The notes beneath the pieces were generated by a model. That model saw only the letters and a list, made by a program, of their open reading frames with translations, was not told the DNA's origin and ran no database searches. A stretch of 64,000 nt of DNA from Stenotrophomonas sp. ISL-67. GTDB taxonomy: Bacteria > Pseudomonadota > Gammaproteobacteria > Xanthomonadales > Xanthomonadaceae. Both the position numbers and the translations under genes were made by a program. Of this stretch, positions 39,366 through 48,261 are shown piece after piece (position 1 is the first letter of the stretch; each line of letters begins with the position of its first letter). The DNA is taken from positions 1 through 64,000 of the forward strand of contig NZ_JAGGRL010000007.1 of the NCBI RefSeq assembly GCF_018612915.1, written 5' to 3'.

Positions 39366-39683
39366 TCAGGGGTCGTTGCCGCGGGCCAGGTGCACGTCCC
39401 AGGTGCACAGGTAGTCCGGGTCGCTGATGGTCAACCCCATCGAGCGCAGCGTGTAGTCGCCGGGCGCCGCAGGCGTGTAGTGGTCCAGCGTGGGCGGCAG
39501 GAATACATCCTGGCCGTCCAGCGCGCTGGCCAGCACCACGCCCTCCTCGGCATTGATGCGCAGCACCTCACCGGCCAGCTGCCGGTGTTCCAGCGCATTG
39601 CCGTCGGCGTCGAGATAGGTGATGCCAGCGAGCACGGTCTTGCCGATCATCGCGTGTGCCTTGGCAGGGTCGATATCGGTCAT
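39366..39683 (-). CDS. conserved hypothetical protein
   Basis: A 105-residue soluble protein with no signal peptide. It begins MTDIDPAKAHAMIGKTVLAG, reads like a compact beta-barrel (alternating hydrophobic strands, TYLDADGNALEHRQLAGEVL), and ends DPDYLCTWDVHLARGNDP. I do not recognise a named family. It lies 55 bp from the 3' end of the GIY-YIG gene upstream on the same strand, separated by a REP. Confidence 0.65.
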   Translation of the reverse strand: MTDIDPAKAHAMIGKTVLAGITYLDADGNALEHRQLAGEVLRINAEEGVVLASALDGQDVFLPPTLDHYTPAAPGDYTLRSMGLTISDPDYLCTWDVHLARGNDP

Positions 39684-39719
39684 GGGATGGGCCGCAGAAG
39701 GAACCCACACGATACCGGT

Positions 39720-39742
39720 TGCCGGGCAGAGCCCGGCACTAC
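39720..39742 (-). repeat. GTAG-type REP palindrome supplying a stop codon
   Basis: On the minus strand, GTAG plus arms TGCCGGG and CCCGGCA. The TAG of its GTAG (39739-39741) is the stop codon of the GIY-YIG gene. Confidence 0.78.
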
Positions 39743-39999
39743 GGTTGCTGCAGCCAGGCCAGCTTGCGTGCACGCGGCTGGCGTTTGAGCTCGCATTCGG
39801 CCCTGGATGCCGCCGAACGGTCGGGATACGCGCGCATGGCCAGCAGCTTCACCGGCGGATTGGCGCGGGTGTAGCGCGCGCCCTTGCCGCACAGATGGGC
39901 CTGGAAGCGGGCGTCCACGTCGTTGCTGATGCCGGCGTAGTAACTGCCGTTGCGGCATTCCAGCAGGTATACGTACCAAGGGGTGGGTTCAGCGGGCAT
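39739..39999 (-). CDS. GIY-YIG nuclease family protein (YhbQ/UPF0213-like)
   Basis: An 86-residue single GIY-YIG domain protein: [24 protein letters not shown] carries the two Tyr/Ile motifs in degenerate form (YVY...AGIS), with the conserved Arg in the following helix and Glu in AECELKR. The short form resembles YhbQ of E. coli, a DNA repair-associated protein. ATG 39999 gives the family-like N-terminus. Its stop codon is provided by the REP at 39720-39742. Confidence 0.85.
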   Translation of the reverse strand: MPAEPTPWYVYLLECRNGSYYAGISNDVDARFQAHLCGKGARYTRANPPVKLLAMRAYPDRSAASRAECELKRQPRARKLAWLQQP

Positions 40000-40052
40000 A
40001 CCGGGATTATCCACCGGTACGGTGGCGCTGGCTGCTAGAATTGGCCCCGGAT

Positions 40053-40236
40053 GCAGGAGAGAGGCGCCGCGCTGGCGCCCGCCGAAGGCGCAGGCTCCCA
40101 TAATCGCTCAGGCCGGTGGCTCGACACGCCACCAACCATGCATCCAACACGCCGATCTGGAGAGAGGTCTTCAATGACCCGCCGAAGGGGCACGTGGCCT
40201 GGCCACTGAACTCTCAGGCAAAAGGACAGCGGGAGC
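40053..40236 (+). ncRNA. tandem glycine riboswitch
   Basis: Two glycine aptamers in series. The first begins GGAGAGAGGCGCC (40055) with CGCCGAAGGCGCA and CGCTCAGGC. The second begins GGAGAGAGG (40158) with CCGCCGAAGGGGCA and ACTCTCAGGCAAAAGGACAG (40210-40229), the best conserved glycine motif. It precedes the membrane protein gene at 40326 on the same strand, so glycine should control that gene. The expression platform in 40237-40325 is not clear. Confidence 0.92.
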
Positions 40237-40325
40237 GGCAACGGAACCCACCCCACGACAGTGCTGCGGCGCTGCCGCGGTGCGTGTGCGTTTCCGCCCC
40301 TGCCTGCCCCACCCGGAGCCGCCGC

Positions 40326-40943
40326 ATGCTGCTGTCCCTGATCTACCTCATCGCCATTTCCGCCGAAGCCATGACCGGCGCGCTGTCCGCAGGACGGCGG
40401 CGGATGGACCTGTTCGGCGTGGTCATCATTGCGTGTGTCACCGCCCTTGGCGGCGGGTCGCTGCGCGATATCGTGCTGGGCCATTACCCGCTGGGCTGGG
40501 TGAAGCACCCCGAGTACCTTGGCTTCACCATCTGCGCGGCGCTGATCGCTACCTGGGTGGCGCGCTGGATGCACCACTTCCGGCGCACGTTCCTGGTCCT
40601 GGATGGACTGGGGCTGATCTGCTTCACCCTGATCGGCTGCGCGGTGGCGCGCGACGGTGGCCATGCGGTGCCGATCGTGCTGATCGCCGGCATGCTGACC
40701 GGCGCGTTCGGTGGCGTGCTGCGTGATGTGCTGTGCAACGAGGTGCCGCTGATCTTCCAGAAGGAGCTGTACGCGGTGATCACCCTGCTCACCGGCGCGG
40801 CATGGCTGGGGCTGCTGGAACTGGGCGTGTCGCTCAATGCGGCCACGTTGTGGTGCCTGGGGGGTGGCTTCGCGCTCCGCCTGCTGGCGATCCACTTCAA
40901 GTGGGAAATGCCCAAGTTCGTGTACCGCGACGAGGTGCATTGA
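40326..40943 (+). CDS. TRIC/UPF0126 family membrane protein, glycine-riboswitch controlled
   Basis: A 205-residue protein with about six to seven helices in two repeats of three, each with the TRIC signature: GGGSLRDIVLG and FGGVLRDVL. Bacterial relatives (YadS, YicG) are widely found under glycine riboswitches, and glycine transport has been suggested for the family. ATG 40326 has GGAG upstream. The riboswitch at 40053-40236 lies in its 5' leader. Glycine or cation flux across the inner membrane is the likely role; the choice between them is an inference. Confidence 0.9.
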   Translation: MLLSLIYLIAISAEAMTGALSAGRRRMDLFGVVIIACVTALGGGSLRDIVLGHYPLGWVKHPEYLGFTICAALIATWVARWMHHFRRTFLVLDGLGLICFTLIGCAVARDGGHAVPIVLIAGMLTGAFGGVLRDVLCNEVPLIFQKELYAVITLLTGAAWLGLLELGVSLNAATLWCLGGGFALRLLAIHFKWEMPKFVYRDEVH

Positions 40944-40999
40944 GCAGCAATGCGCCTCGGCGCGGTGCACGGGTTGGCACGCCACACCACGCCCGCGAT

Positions 41000-41491
41000 C
41001 TAACTGGCATTGTCACGGCTGAGCGGCAGCATCACTGTGAGCGGATGGATGGGGGACGACATGAAACCGTGCTTGAGATAGAACGCCTTGGCGGGCTCAT
41101 CGATGGCATGGCAGAGCAAGGCGCGGGCCCCCAGCTGGGTGCAGGCCTGCAGGGCGCGCAGCACGGCATCCTTCAACAAGCCCTGCCCGATGCCTTGCCC
41201 GGCCCAGTCGACATGCACCGCCAGCCTGCCCAGCACGATGACCGGGATCGGATCAGGCATGTTGCGGCGAATTCGGCCGGGAACCGCTTCATGCGCTATC
41301 GCCCCGGCAGAGAGTGCGTAATAGCCGGCGACGCGCTGCTGCTCATCGCAGGTGACGAAGCATCGTGAAGCGCCGGAAGCCTGGTTCCGATGAGCACGCT
41401 CATGCAGCCATTTTCCGAGCGCAGGGGCGCTGCAGCGGAAGCCATCAATCACGTGCTCCGCGTGCAGCGGCACGGGAGCGGAGAGCCGCAA
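41000..41491 (-). CDS. GNAT acetyltransferase toxin (TacT-like)
   Basis: A 163-residue GNAT enzyme of the type that acetylates aminoacyl-tRNA in TacAT, AtaRT and ItaRT modules. Acetyl-CoA binding is at VHVDWAGQGIGQGLLKDAVL (R/Q-x-x-G-x-G/A), and the catalytic Tyr is in AFYLKHGF. It is encoded 4 bp after the DUF1778-type antitoxin. The predicted start is TTG at 41491; GTG at 41473 is an alternative. The weak start may limit toxin synthesis. Confidence 0.88.
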   Translation of the reverse strand: MRLSAPVPLHAEHVIDGFRCSAPALGKWLHERAHRNQASGASRCFVTCDEQQRVAGYYALSAGAIAHEAVPGRIRRNMPDPIPVIVLGRLAVHVDWAGQGIGQGLLKDAVLRALQACTQLGARALLCHAIDEPAKAFYLKHGFMSSPIHPLTVMLPLSRDNAS

Positions 41492-41495
41492 GGGC

Positions 41496-41765
41496 TCACC
41501 GTTCCCAGGGCGCTGGCGTGCTCAACAGGCGACGCAGTGCCGGGTTGTCTTGCAGCGGCGCATCCAGCAGCGCATTGAAGCGCTGAAGCTGCGCACCGCT
41601 CAAGGCGAACTGTGTCTGGTCGGCGAGCACTTCGCGAGCCCGGTCACAGGCCGCATCCAAAATGAACTCCGTGCGATTCATGCCGCTTATCTCGACGGCA
41701 CGATCAATCAGATCCTGCTTGTCGGCGGGTGCGCGGAAATTGATGACTTTGCTGGCAGTCCCCAT
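41496..41765 (-). CDS. DUF1778/TacA-type antitoxin
   Basis: An 89-residue antitoxin. The N-terminal ribbon-helix-helix DNA-binding part (KVINFRAPADKQDLIDRAVEISGMNRTEFI) is followed by a C-terminal tail that in this family wraps the GNAT toxin. ATG 41765 is chosen; an in-frame ATG at 41801 would add 12 residues. It is the first gene of a two-gene operon with the toxin and should autoregulate at the repeats near 41793-41811. Confidence 0.88.
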   Translation of the reverse strand: MGTASKVINFRAPADKQDLIDRAVEISGMNRTEFILDAACDRAREVLADQTQFALSGAQLQRFNALLDAPLQDNPALRRLLSTPAPWER

Positions 41766-41792
41766 GGGAAGCACTCGCACATTGGTGGTTTG

Positions 41793-41811
41793 TGCATACA
41801 TTGTACATACA
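41793..41811. promoter_or_regulatory. probable operator of the toxin-antitoxin operon
   Basis: TGCATACATTGTACATACA has direct CATAC/ATACA half-repeats around a TGTACA palindrome, about 30 bp upstream of the antitoxin ATG. RHH antitoxins bind such short repeats at their own promoters. The site is inferred from position and symmetry only. Confidence 0.4.
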
Positions 41812-41916
41812 CCCCGTCGACGGCTCAAGTGAGGATCGCAGTCTGCTCCTGGTGCCCGGGGGTATCCAATTGATTGTCTTGAACAAAACCACCATGTCGG
41901 TAGACGAGGATAATTC

Positions 41917-41940
41917 GTAGGGCCGACCAGCGGCCGGCCC
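41917..41940 (+). repeat. GTAG-type REP palindrome
   Basis: GTAGGGCCGACCAGCGGCCG begins the unit, with arms GGGCCG and CGGCCC. It sits just after the end of the DAHP synthase gene and before the antitoxin promoter region. Confidence 0.7.
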
Positions 41941-41949
41941 TGCCGGGGC

Positions 41950-43023
41950 TCAGGCCGCTTCGGCCAGGCGGCGCGCACGCCGTGCACGCACGGCCTCAGC
42001 CAGCGACTCCAGGACCTCCAACGAGGTGTCCCATCCGATGCAGCCGTCGGTAATGCTCTGGCCGTAGACCAGCGGCTGGCCGTCGACCAACTCCTGCCGA
42101 CCTGCCACCAGGTGGCTTTCCACCATGACGCCCACGATGCGCTCTTCGCCAGCGGCCAGCTGCGCGTTGATGTCGGCGATCACCTTGGGCTGGTTTTCGG
42201 GATTCTTGCTGCTGTTGGCATGGCTGGCATCGATCATCAGCCGCGCCGGCAGGTGGGCCTTGGCCAGGGTCTGGCTGGCCGCATCCACGCTCGCGGCATC
42301 GAAGTTGGGCACCTTGCCGCCGCGCAGGATCACATGGCAATCCGGGTTGCCGGCGGTGGCTACGATGGCGGTGTCGCCCTGCTTGGTCACCGACAGGAAG
42401 TGGTGCGGGTTGGACGCCGCCCCCACTGCATCGGCGGCGATCCTGATGTTGCCGTCGGTGCCGTTCTTGAACCCGACCGGGCACGACAACCCGGAGGCCA
42501 GCTCGCGGTGCACCTGGCTTTCGGTGGTGCGTGCACCAATCGCGCCCCAGGCCACCAGGTCGGCGATGTACTGCGGCGAGATGACGTCGAGGAATTCAAC
42601 GCCCGCCGGCAGGCCCAGCTTGTTGATGTCGCGCAGCAGGCCGCGTGCAATGCGCAGGCCCTTGTTGATCTGGAAGCTGCCATCCAGGTCCGGGTCGTTG
42701 ATCAGGCCCTTCCAGCCCACGGTGGTGCGCGGCTTTTCGAAGTACACGCGCATGACGATTTCCAGCTCGCCGGCATGGGCATCGCGCAGCGGCTTGAGGC
42801 GCTGGGCGTATTCGATGGCGGCGACCGGGTCGTGAATCGAGCACGGGCCGATCACCACGGCGAGGCGGTCGTCACGGCCATGCAGTATCTCGTGCAGGGC
42901 GGCGCGCGACGCACTGACCGTGTCGGAAGCTTCGTCGTCGCAGGGCAGCATGGCGATCAGCTGCGCCGGCGGGGTCAACGGTTCGAGTTTTCGGATGCGC
43001 AGGTCGTCGGTATGCGGGGGCAT
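41950..43023 (-). CDS. 3-deoxy-7-phosphoheptulonate synthase (DAHP synthase, class I)
   Basis: The 357-residue enzyme condenses PEP and erythrose-4-P at the entry of the shikimate pathway. The class I AroF/G/H features are present: AVVIGPCSIHDP, YFEKPRTTVGWKGL, GFKNGTDG, and DASHANSSKNPENQP, with metal ligands Cys, His, Glu and Asp. GGAG precedes ATG 43023. Upstream lies an attenuator with an aromatic leader peptide (43067-43200). Which aromatic amino acid feeds back on this isozyme cannot be told; the mixed Tyr/Phe/Trp run in the leader hints at all three. Confidence 0.94.
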   Translation of the reverse strand: MPPHTDDLRIRKLEPLTPPAQLIAMLPCDDEASDTVSASRAALHEILHGRDDRLAVVIGPCSIHDPVAAIEYAQRLKPLRDAHAGELEIVMRVYFEKPRTTVGWKGLINDPDLDGSFQINKGLRIARGLLRDINKLGLPAGVEFLDVISPQYIADLVAWGAIGARTTESQVHRELASGLSCPVGFKNGTDGNIRIAADAVGAASNPHHFLSVTKQGDTAIVATAGNPDCHVILRGGKVPNFDAASVDAASQTLAKAHLPARLMIDASHANSSKNPENQPKVIADINAQLAAGEERIVGVMVESHLVAGRQELVDGQPLVYGQSITDGCIGWDTSLEVLESLAEAVRARRARRLAEAA

Positions 43024-43066
43024 GGGGTATCTCCTGGAAGGTAGGGGTCCCCAGCGCGGCGGCAAC

Positions 43067-43096
43067 AAAAAAGCCGCCAGGTGCGCTGGCGGCTTT
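43067..43096 (-). terminator. attenuator terminator upstream of the DAHP synthase gene
   Basis: On the minus strand AAAGCCGCCAG and CTGGCGGCTTT form an 11-bp stem around CGCAC, followed by a run of T's (TTTTTTG). It lies between the leader peptide stop and the DAHP synthase Shine-Dalgarno, the position of an attenuator. Confidence 0.88.
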
Positions 43097-43119
43097 CGGG
43101 TATGCGTCTGAAGGTTTCT

Positions 43120-43200
43120 TCAGGGTGAGCGCATGCCTTCCTCCGCCGGTGGCTTCGGAAAGTAATACCAAAAGTAGGAATTGGCGTGGCGTGCGTTCAT
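43120..43200 (-). CDS. aromatic leader peptide of the DAHP synthase attenuator
   Basis: A 26-codon ORF (ATG at 43200, TGA at 43120-43122), too short for usual gene calling. Residues 9-14 are Tyr-Phe-Trp-Tyr-Tyr-Phe, six aromatic codons in a row, a signature of attenuation leader peptides. A local hairpin (CTGAAG / CTTCAG) spans the stop region. The leader sequence GGCGG just after the aromatic run could pair with CCGCC of the terminator stem as an antiterminator. Ribosome stalling on low charged aromatic tRNA would then allow read-through. The ORF is seen directly; the mechanism is inferred from pheA/trp-type systems. Confidence 0.85.
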   Translation of the reverse strand: MNARHANSYFWYYFPKPPAEEGMRSP

Positions 43201-43208
43201 TGGGGCTA

Positions 43209-43237
43209 TTGATATCACAGGGGTTTGCGGCTGCCAA
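43209..43237 (-). promoter_or_regulatory. sigma-70 promoter of the leader-DAHP synthase transcript
   Basis: Minus strand: -35 TTGGCA (43237-43232), a 17-bp spacer, and -10 TATCAA (43214-43209). The predicted start of transcription, about 43202, is only 1-3 bases before the leader ATG, so the leader peptide may be translated from a leaderless mRNA. Confidence 0.65.
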
Positions 43238-43266
43238 CTGTTTCATTCGCAACTGCGGTGACGCGG

Positions 43267-43875
43267 TCAGGCCACCTCGAAGAACATCAGGTACACCAGC
43301 CGCCCGTTTTCCATGCGATCACCAAAGGCCGGGCCCGCGGTATGCCACAGCCACGGCCGCAGCAACACCAGGCGGTTGAAACGCATCGGAACCCGCATGG
43401 TCATTTCCCACTGCGCCTCGTCGGCGCTGTCGCGTTCGATGATGTCACGGTGCATCGACGCGCGGTCGGCGTAGCCATGGCGGGCAAGCTCGGCACCATC
43501 GAGCGCCAGACGTTCGGTGCCGGTGCGGCGGTGGCGGAAGAACTCCGTGCCGCCCTGGCAGTCTTCATCCGCGCTCAGGTAAAGGATGCCCGACCAGTGG
43601 GAGCGGTCGACGTGCACCCCGGCGCGCCCCACGTCACTGGCCAGGGTGATGCGGAACTTGCCATGCGAATGCAGCGGCGATATCGGGCGCAGAGGTTCGT
43701 TGACCAGCCGCGAGGCTGCCTCGGAAAGCCCGTCGATCTCCAGGCGTTCGACCGAGTTGCGCCCGGGAAATGCGCCCTCCTGTTCCGGGTACGTCAACCG
43801 CAACGCGGCATTGCGCAGGCCGAGCGCATCGGCAGGTGCAAGGAAGTCGTCTACGACGATCAGGGAGGTAGGCAT
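43267..43875 (-). CDS. DUF6445-type protein, putative 2OG-Fe(II)-like fold
   Basis: A 202-residue soluble protein. HVDRSHWSGILYLSADEDC, and RPWLWHTAG toward the C-terminus, supply an H-x-D and a distal His, as in cupin-fold 2-oxoglutarate/Fe(II) dioxygenases. The Arg following may bind 2OG. Related bacterial proteins are annotated DUF6445. Activity is not shown, and an Fe(II) site is inferred only. It is downstream of the groEL terminator and upstream of the attenuator region, probably with its own promoter. Confidence 0.75.
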   Translation of the reverse strand: MPTSLIVVDDFLAPADALGLRNAALRLTYPEQEGAFPGRNSVERLEIDGLSEAASRLVNEPLRPISPLHSHGKFRITLASDVGRAGVHVDRSHWSGILYLSADEDCQGGTEFFRHRRTGTERLALDGAELARHGYADRASMHRDIIERDSADEAQWEMTMRVPMRFNRLVLLRPWLWHTAGPAFGDRMENGRLVYLMFFEVA

Positions 43876-43911
43876 GCGCTGAGCCTAGCGGCAGGCAGTC
43901 CACCGGGCAAC

Positions 43912-43938
43912 AAAAAACCCCGCCTCGCGGCGGGGTTC
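43912..43938 (-). terminator. rho-independent terminator of groES-groEL
   Basis: Minus strand GAACCCCGCC and GGCGGGGTT around GCGA, followed by TTTTTTG. It lies about 90 bp after the groEL stop, beyond a pair of REPs. Confidence 0.85.
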
Positions 43939-43947
43939 TTTGGAAGC

Positions 43948-44013
43948 GTACCGACCAACGGTCGGCACCTACCGGGTAGCGTCGGTAGGTATCGACCGTT
44001 GGTCGATACCTAC
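43948..44013. repeat. REPIN downstream of groEL
   Basis: Two GTAG-type REPs in inverted orientation (43948-43972 and 43985-44013), both with CCGTTGG-type loops. They lie between groEL and its terminator. Confidence 0.8.
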
Positions 44014-44030
44014 CAGAGTCGCCACGGACC

Positions 44031-45784
<1,754 letters not shown>

Positions 45785-45793
45785 GAGGCGGAA

Positions 45794-46081
45794 TCAGCCG
45801 ATGACGGCGAGGATGTCGTCTTCGCGCAGGACCTTGTATTCCACGCCTTCGGCCTTGTAGCTGCTGCCGGCGTACTGGCCGTAGATGACCTTGTCGCCGA
45901 CCTTGACCGACGGCGCGCGCACGCTGCCGTTGTCCAGCGGCTTGCCCTGGCCCACGGCCACGACTTCACCCTTGGTCGACTTTTCCTTGGCCGAGTCCGG
46001 GATCACGATGCCGCCGGCGGAAATTTCGTCGGCTTCGATCGGCTTGACCACAACGCGGTCGTGAAGCGGCTTGATGCTCAT
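45794..46081 (-). CDS. groES: co-chaperonin GroES (10 kDa)
   Basis: The 95-residue lid of GroEL. It starts [19 protein letters not shown]. The mobile loop ([20 protein letters not shown]) and DDILAVIG end are intact. AGAGGT precedes the ATG. Expected to be heat-induced from the sigma-32 promoter at 46195-46222. Confidence 0.98.
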   Translation of the reverse strand: MSIKPLHDRVVVKPIEADEISAGGIVIPDSAKEKSTKGEVVAVGQGKPLDNGSVRAPSVKVGDKVIYGQYAGSSYKAEGVEYKVLREDDILAVIG

Positions 46082-46165
46082 GTTGGACCTCTTAAGTTAT
46101 TGATTGGTCTGAAAAAGTCCGGCGATGTTAGCACTCACCCAAGGTGACTGCCAGCGCCGCTCGTG

Positions 46166-46185
46166 AAAAAACCCGCCAGTGCGGG
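46166..46185 (-). terminator. terminator-like hairpin in the groES 5' leader
   Basis: Minus strand CCCGC ACTG GCGGG followed directly by six T's. With a predicted start at about 46188 the hairpin begins only a few bases into the heat-shock transcript. It may therefore act as an early attenuator or as a 5'-protecting stem; no upstream minus-strand gene needs terminating here. Confidence 0.6.
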
Positions 46186-46194
46186 ACAGGGCAG

Positions 46195-46222
46195 AGATGG
46201 TGCTGTCCGGGGCCCTTTCAAG
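46195..46222 (-). promoter_or_regulatory. sigma-32 (RpoH) promoter of groES-groEL
   Basis: On the minus strand the -35 reads CTTGAAA (46222-46216), a full match to the RpoH consensus. After 13 bp the -10 reads CACCATCT (46202-46195), one base from CCCCATNT. It lies about 115 bp before the groES ATG. No CIRCE palindrome is seen. Confidence 0.8.
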
Positions 46223-46361
46223 GGGGCGCCCGTGAATTTCCCCAGGTCGCCATTTTCTTGATCCACGTCCCAATGCGGAGTGCCGATCACGACATATCGA
46301 TAGATGTGTCATATGGATTGGATAGATTCGGTCGGCGAAACCCAATCACAAGGAGCCGTAG

Positions 46362-48146
46362 ATGAGGTTGCTCACACCGCTGTCCCTGGGGTGCCTGTTG
46401 GCGCTGGCCGCCGGTTCCGCCCAGGCGGACGTATTCATCAACGAACTGCACTACGACGACAGCACCCTGGCCGGGGATGTCGGCGAAGCCATCGAGGTGG
46501 TTGCCACCGGCGGCGAGGACCTCGGCAGCTACCGGCTCTACCTGTACAACGGCAGCACCCCGTCGGCGGCTACGGTCTATGCCGACAACCCGGTGCCAGC
46601 CGGCACGGCCGCCGGCTGCGGCAACGCCAGCATCGCCACCGTCACCTACCCCACCAACGGCCTGCAGAACGGCGCCAACGACGGCATCGCGCTGGTGGAT
46701 GGCAGCGGCAAGGTGGTCCAGTTCATCAGTTACGAAGGCACCATCACCGCTTCGGGCGGCCCGGCCGCCGGGCTGACCAGCCAGAACATCCCGGTCAGCG
46801 AGAGCAACGGCACCGCCCCGGGTACCTCCCTGCAGCTCACCGGCAGCGGCAGTCAGTACGCCCACTTCACCTGGGCCGGATCGGCCGCGCAGACCTTCGG
46901 TGCCTGCAACACCGGCCAGACCTTCAGCGGCGGCGGCGGCACCGGCCCCAACACCCCGCCGTCGGTCAGCACCACCACCCCGGAACAGGGCGCCACCCGC
47001 TTCCCGGCCGCCGCCGACCTGGCGGTGACCTTCAGTGAAAGCGTCACCGTTACCGCCGGTGCGTTCACCCTCAACTGCGGTCAGTCCGGCACGGTGCCGC
47101 TCACCCACACCAGCAGCGGGACGCGCTTCACCCTGTCCACCAACACCGCGCTGGTGGCCGGCGAGGCCTGCCGCTTCGACATCCGCGCCGCCCGCATCAA
47201 GGATGCGCAGGGCGCTCGCCCGGCCGCCGACACCCGCATCGCCTTCACCGTGGCCAGCAGCGGCACCGATCCGGGCCCGGATCCGGACCCGGGCAGCTAC
47301 TACTCGAAGGTCAATACCTCCAGCCCCAGCCAGCTGCGCTGCTCGCTGCACGCCACCATCAAGGGCCACACCTCCTACCCGTACAGCGGCTCGGGCACCA
47401 GCACCTGGACCGTCCTGGAAATCGCCGATGAGGACCCCAACAACAGTGGCCGGATCCTGGACGCGTACCGCAACCGCAGCTACGCCAAGGTCAGCGACCG
47501 GGCCGGCACCGGCAGCGGCCTGACCTACAACCGCGAGCACACCTGGCCCAATTCGCTGGGCTTTGCCAGCACCACCGGCGACAAGGGCCTGCCGTACGCG
47601 CCCTACACCGATACCCACATGCTGTACCTGACCGACGCGCAGTGGAACGCGGACCGCGGCAACAAGCCATTCGCCACATGCGACAGCAACTGCGGCGAGC
47701 GCGCCACCGAAGCCAACAACGGCACCGGTGGTGGCAGCGGCGGCTACCCGGGCAACTCCAACTGGGTGCGCACCCCGGACGGCAACGCCGGCACCTTCGA
47801 GGTATGGGGCCACCGCAAGGGCGACATGGCGCGAGCGGTGATGTACATGGCCATCCGTTATGAGGGCGGCAAGGACGCGGCCACCGGGCAGTCCGAACCG
47901 GACCTGGAGCTGACCGACGACCGCAGCAGGATCGTCAAGACGTCCGCCTCGCCGGCCTACATGGGCCTGCTCTCGACCCTGATCGACTGGCACCTGTCCG
48001 ACCCGCCGGATGCCGCCGAACGCGCCCGCAATGAAGTGATCTACAGCTTCCAGGGCAACCGGAACCCGTTCATCGACCACCCGGAATGGGGCACCCCAGC
48101 CCTGTTCACGTCGGCCAAGCCGGCGACCTGCGAGCTGGCGAACTAA
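46362..48146 (+). CDS. secreted endonuclease I with lamin-tail and Ig-like domains
   Basis: A 594-residue secreted protein: signal peptide (CLLALAAGSAQA), a lamin-tail domain (DVFINELHYDDS...) to about residue 190, a Big_5/SbsA-like Ig domain (TPPSVSTTTPEQGATRFP..., about 198-300), and an acidic DPGPDPDPG linker. The C-terminal endonuclease I domain carries NREHTWPNS, the NucM-type metal motif. Secreted DNases of this type degrade extracellular DNA for nutrients or to escape DNA nets. It is divergent from the groES promoter. Confidence 0.88.
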   Translation: MRLLTPLSLGCLLALAAGSAQADVFINELHYDDSTLAGDVGEAIEVVATGGEDLGSYRLYLYNGSTPSAATVYADNPVPAGTAAGCGNASIATVTYPTNGLQNGANDGIALVDGSGKVVQFISYEGTITASGGPAAGLTSQNIPVSESNGTAPGTSLQLTGSGSQYAHFTWAGSAAQTFGACNTGQTFSGGGGTGPNTPPSVSTTTPEQGATRFPAAADLAVTFSESVTVTAGAFTLNCGQSGTVPLTHTSSGTRFTLSTNTALVAGEACRFDIRAARIKDAQGARPAADTRIAFTVASSGTDPGPDPDPGSYYSKVNTSSPSQLRCSLHATIKGHTSYPYSGSGTSTWTVLEIADEDPNNSGRILDAYRNRSYAKVSDRAGTGSGLTYNREHTWPNSLGFASTTGDKGLPYAPYTDTHMLYLTDAQWNADRGNKPFATCDSNCGERATEANNGTGGGSGGYPGNSNWVRTPDGNAGTFEVWGHRKGDMARAVMYMAIRYEGGKDAATGQSEPDLELTDDRSRIVKTSASPAYMGLLSTLIDWHLSDPPDAAERARNEVIYSFQGNRNPFIDHPEWGTPALFTSAKPATCELAN

Positions 48147-48194
48147 GGTAGACCGGGGTACCGGCCAGCGCCGGCGCCCCGGGTTCCCGGAGGT

Positions 48195-48216
48195 CCGGCC
48201 AACGGCCGGGGCTACC
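48195..48216 (-). repeat. GTAG-type REP palindrome
   Basis: Minus strand GTAGCCCCGGCCGTTGG start, 49 bp after the nuclease gene. A second, more degenerate GTAG-containing palindrome overlaps 48148-48175. Confidence 0.65.
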
Positions 48217-48261
48217 GGGATGGTGCGATGCCGGTCGGCATCGGCATTACAATCGGGGGTC

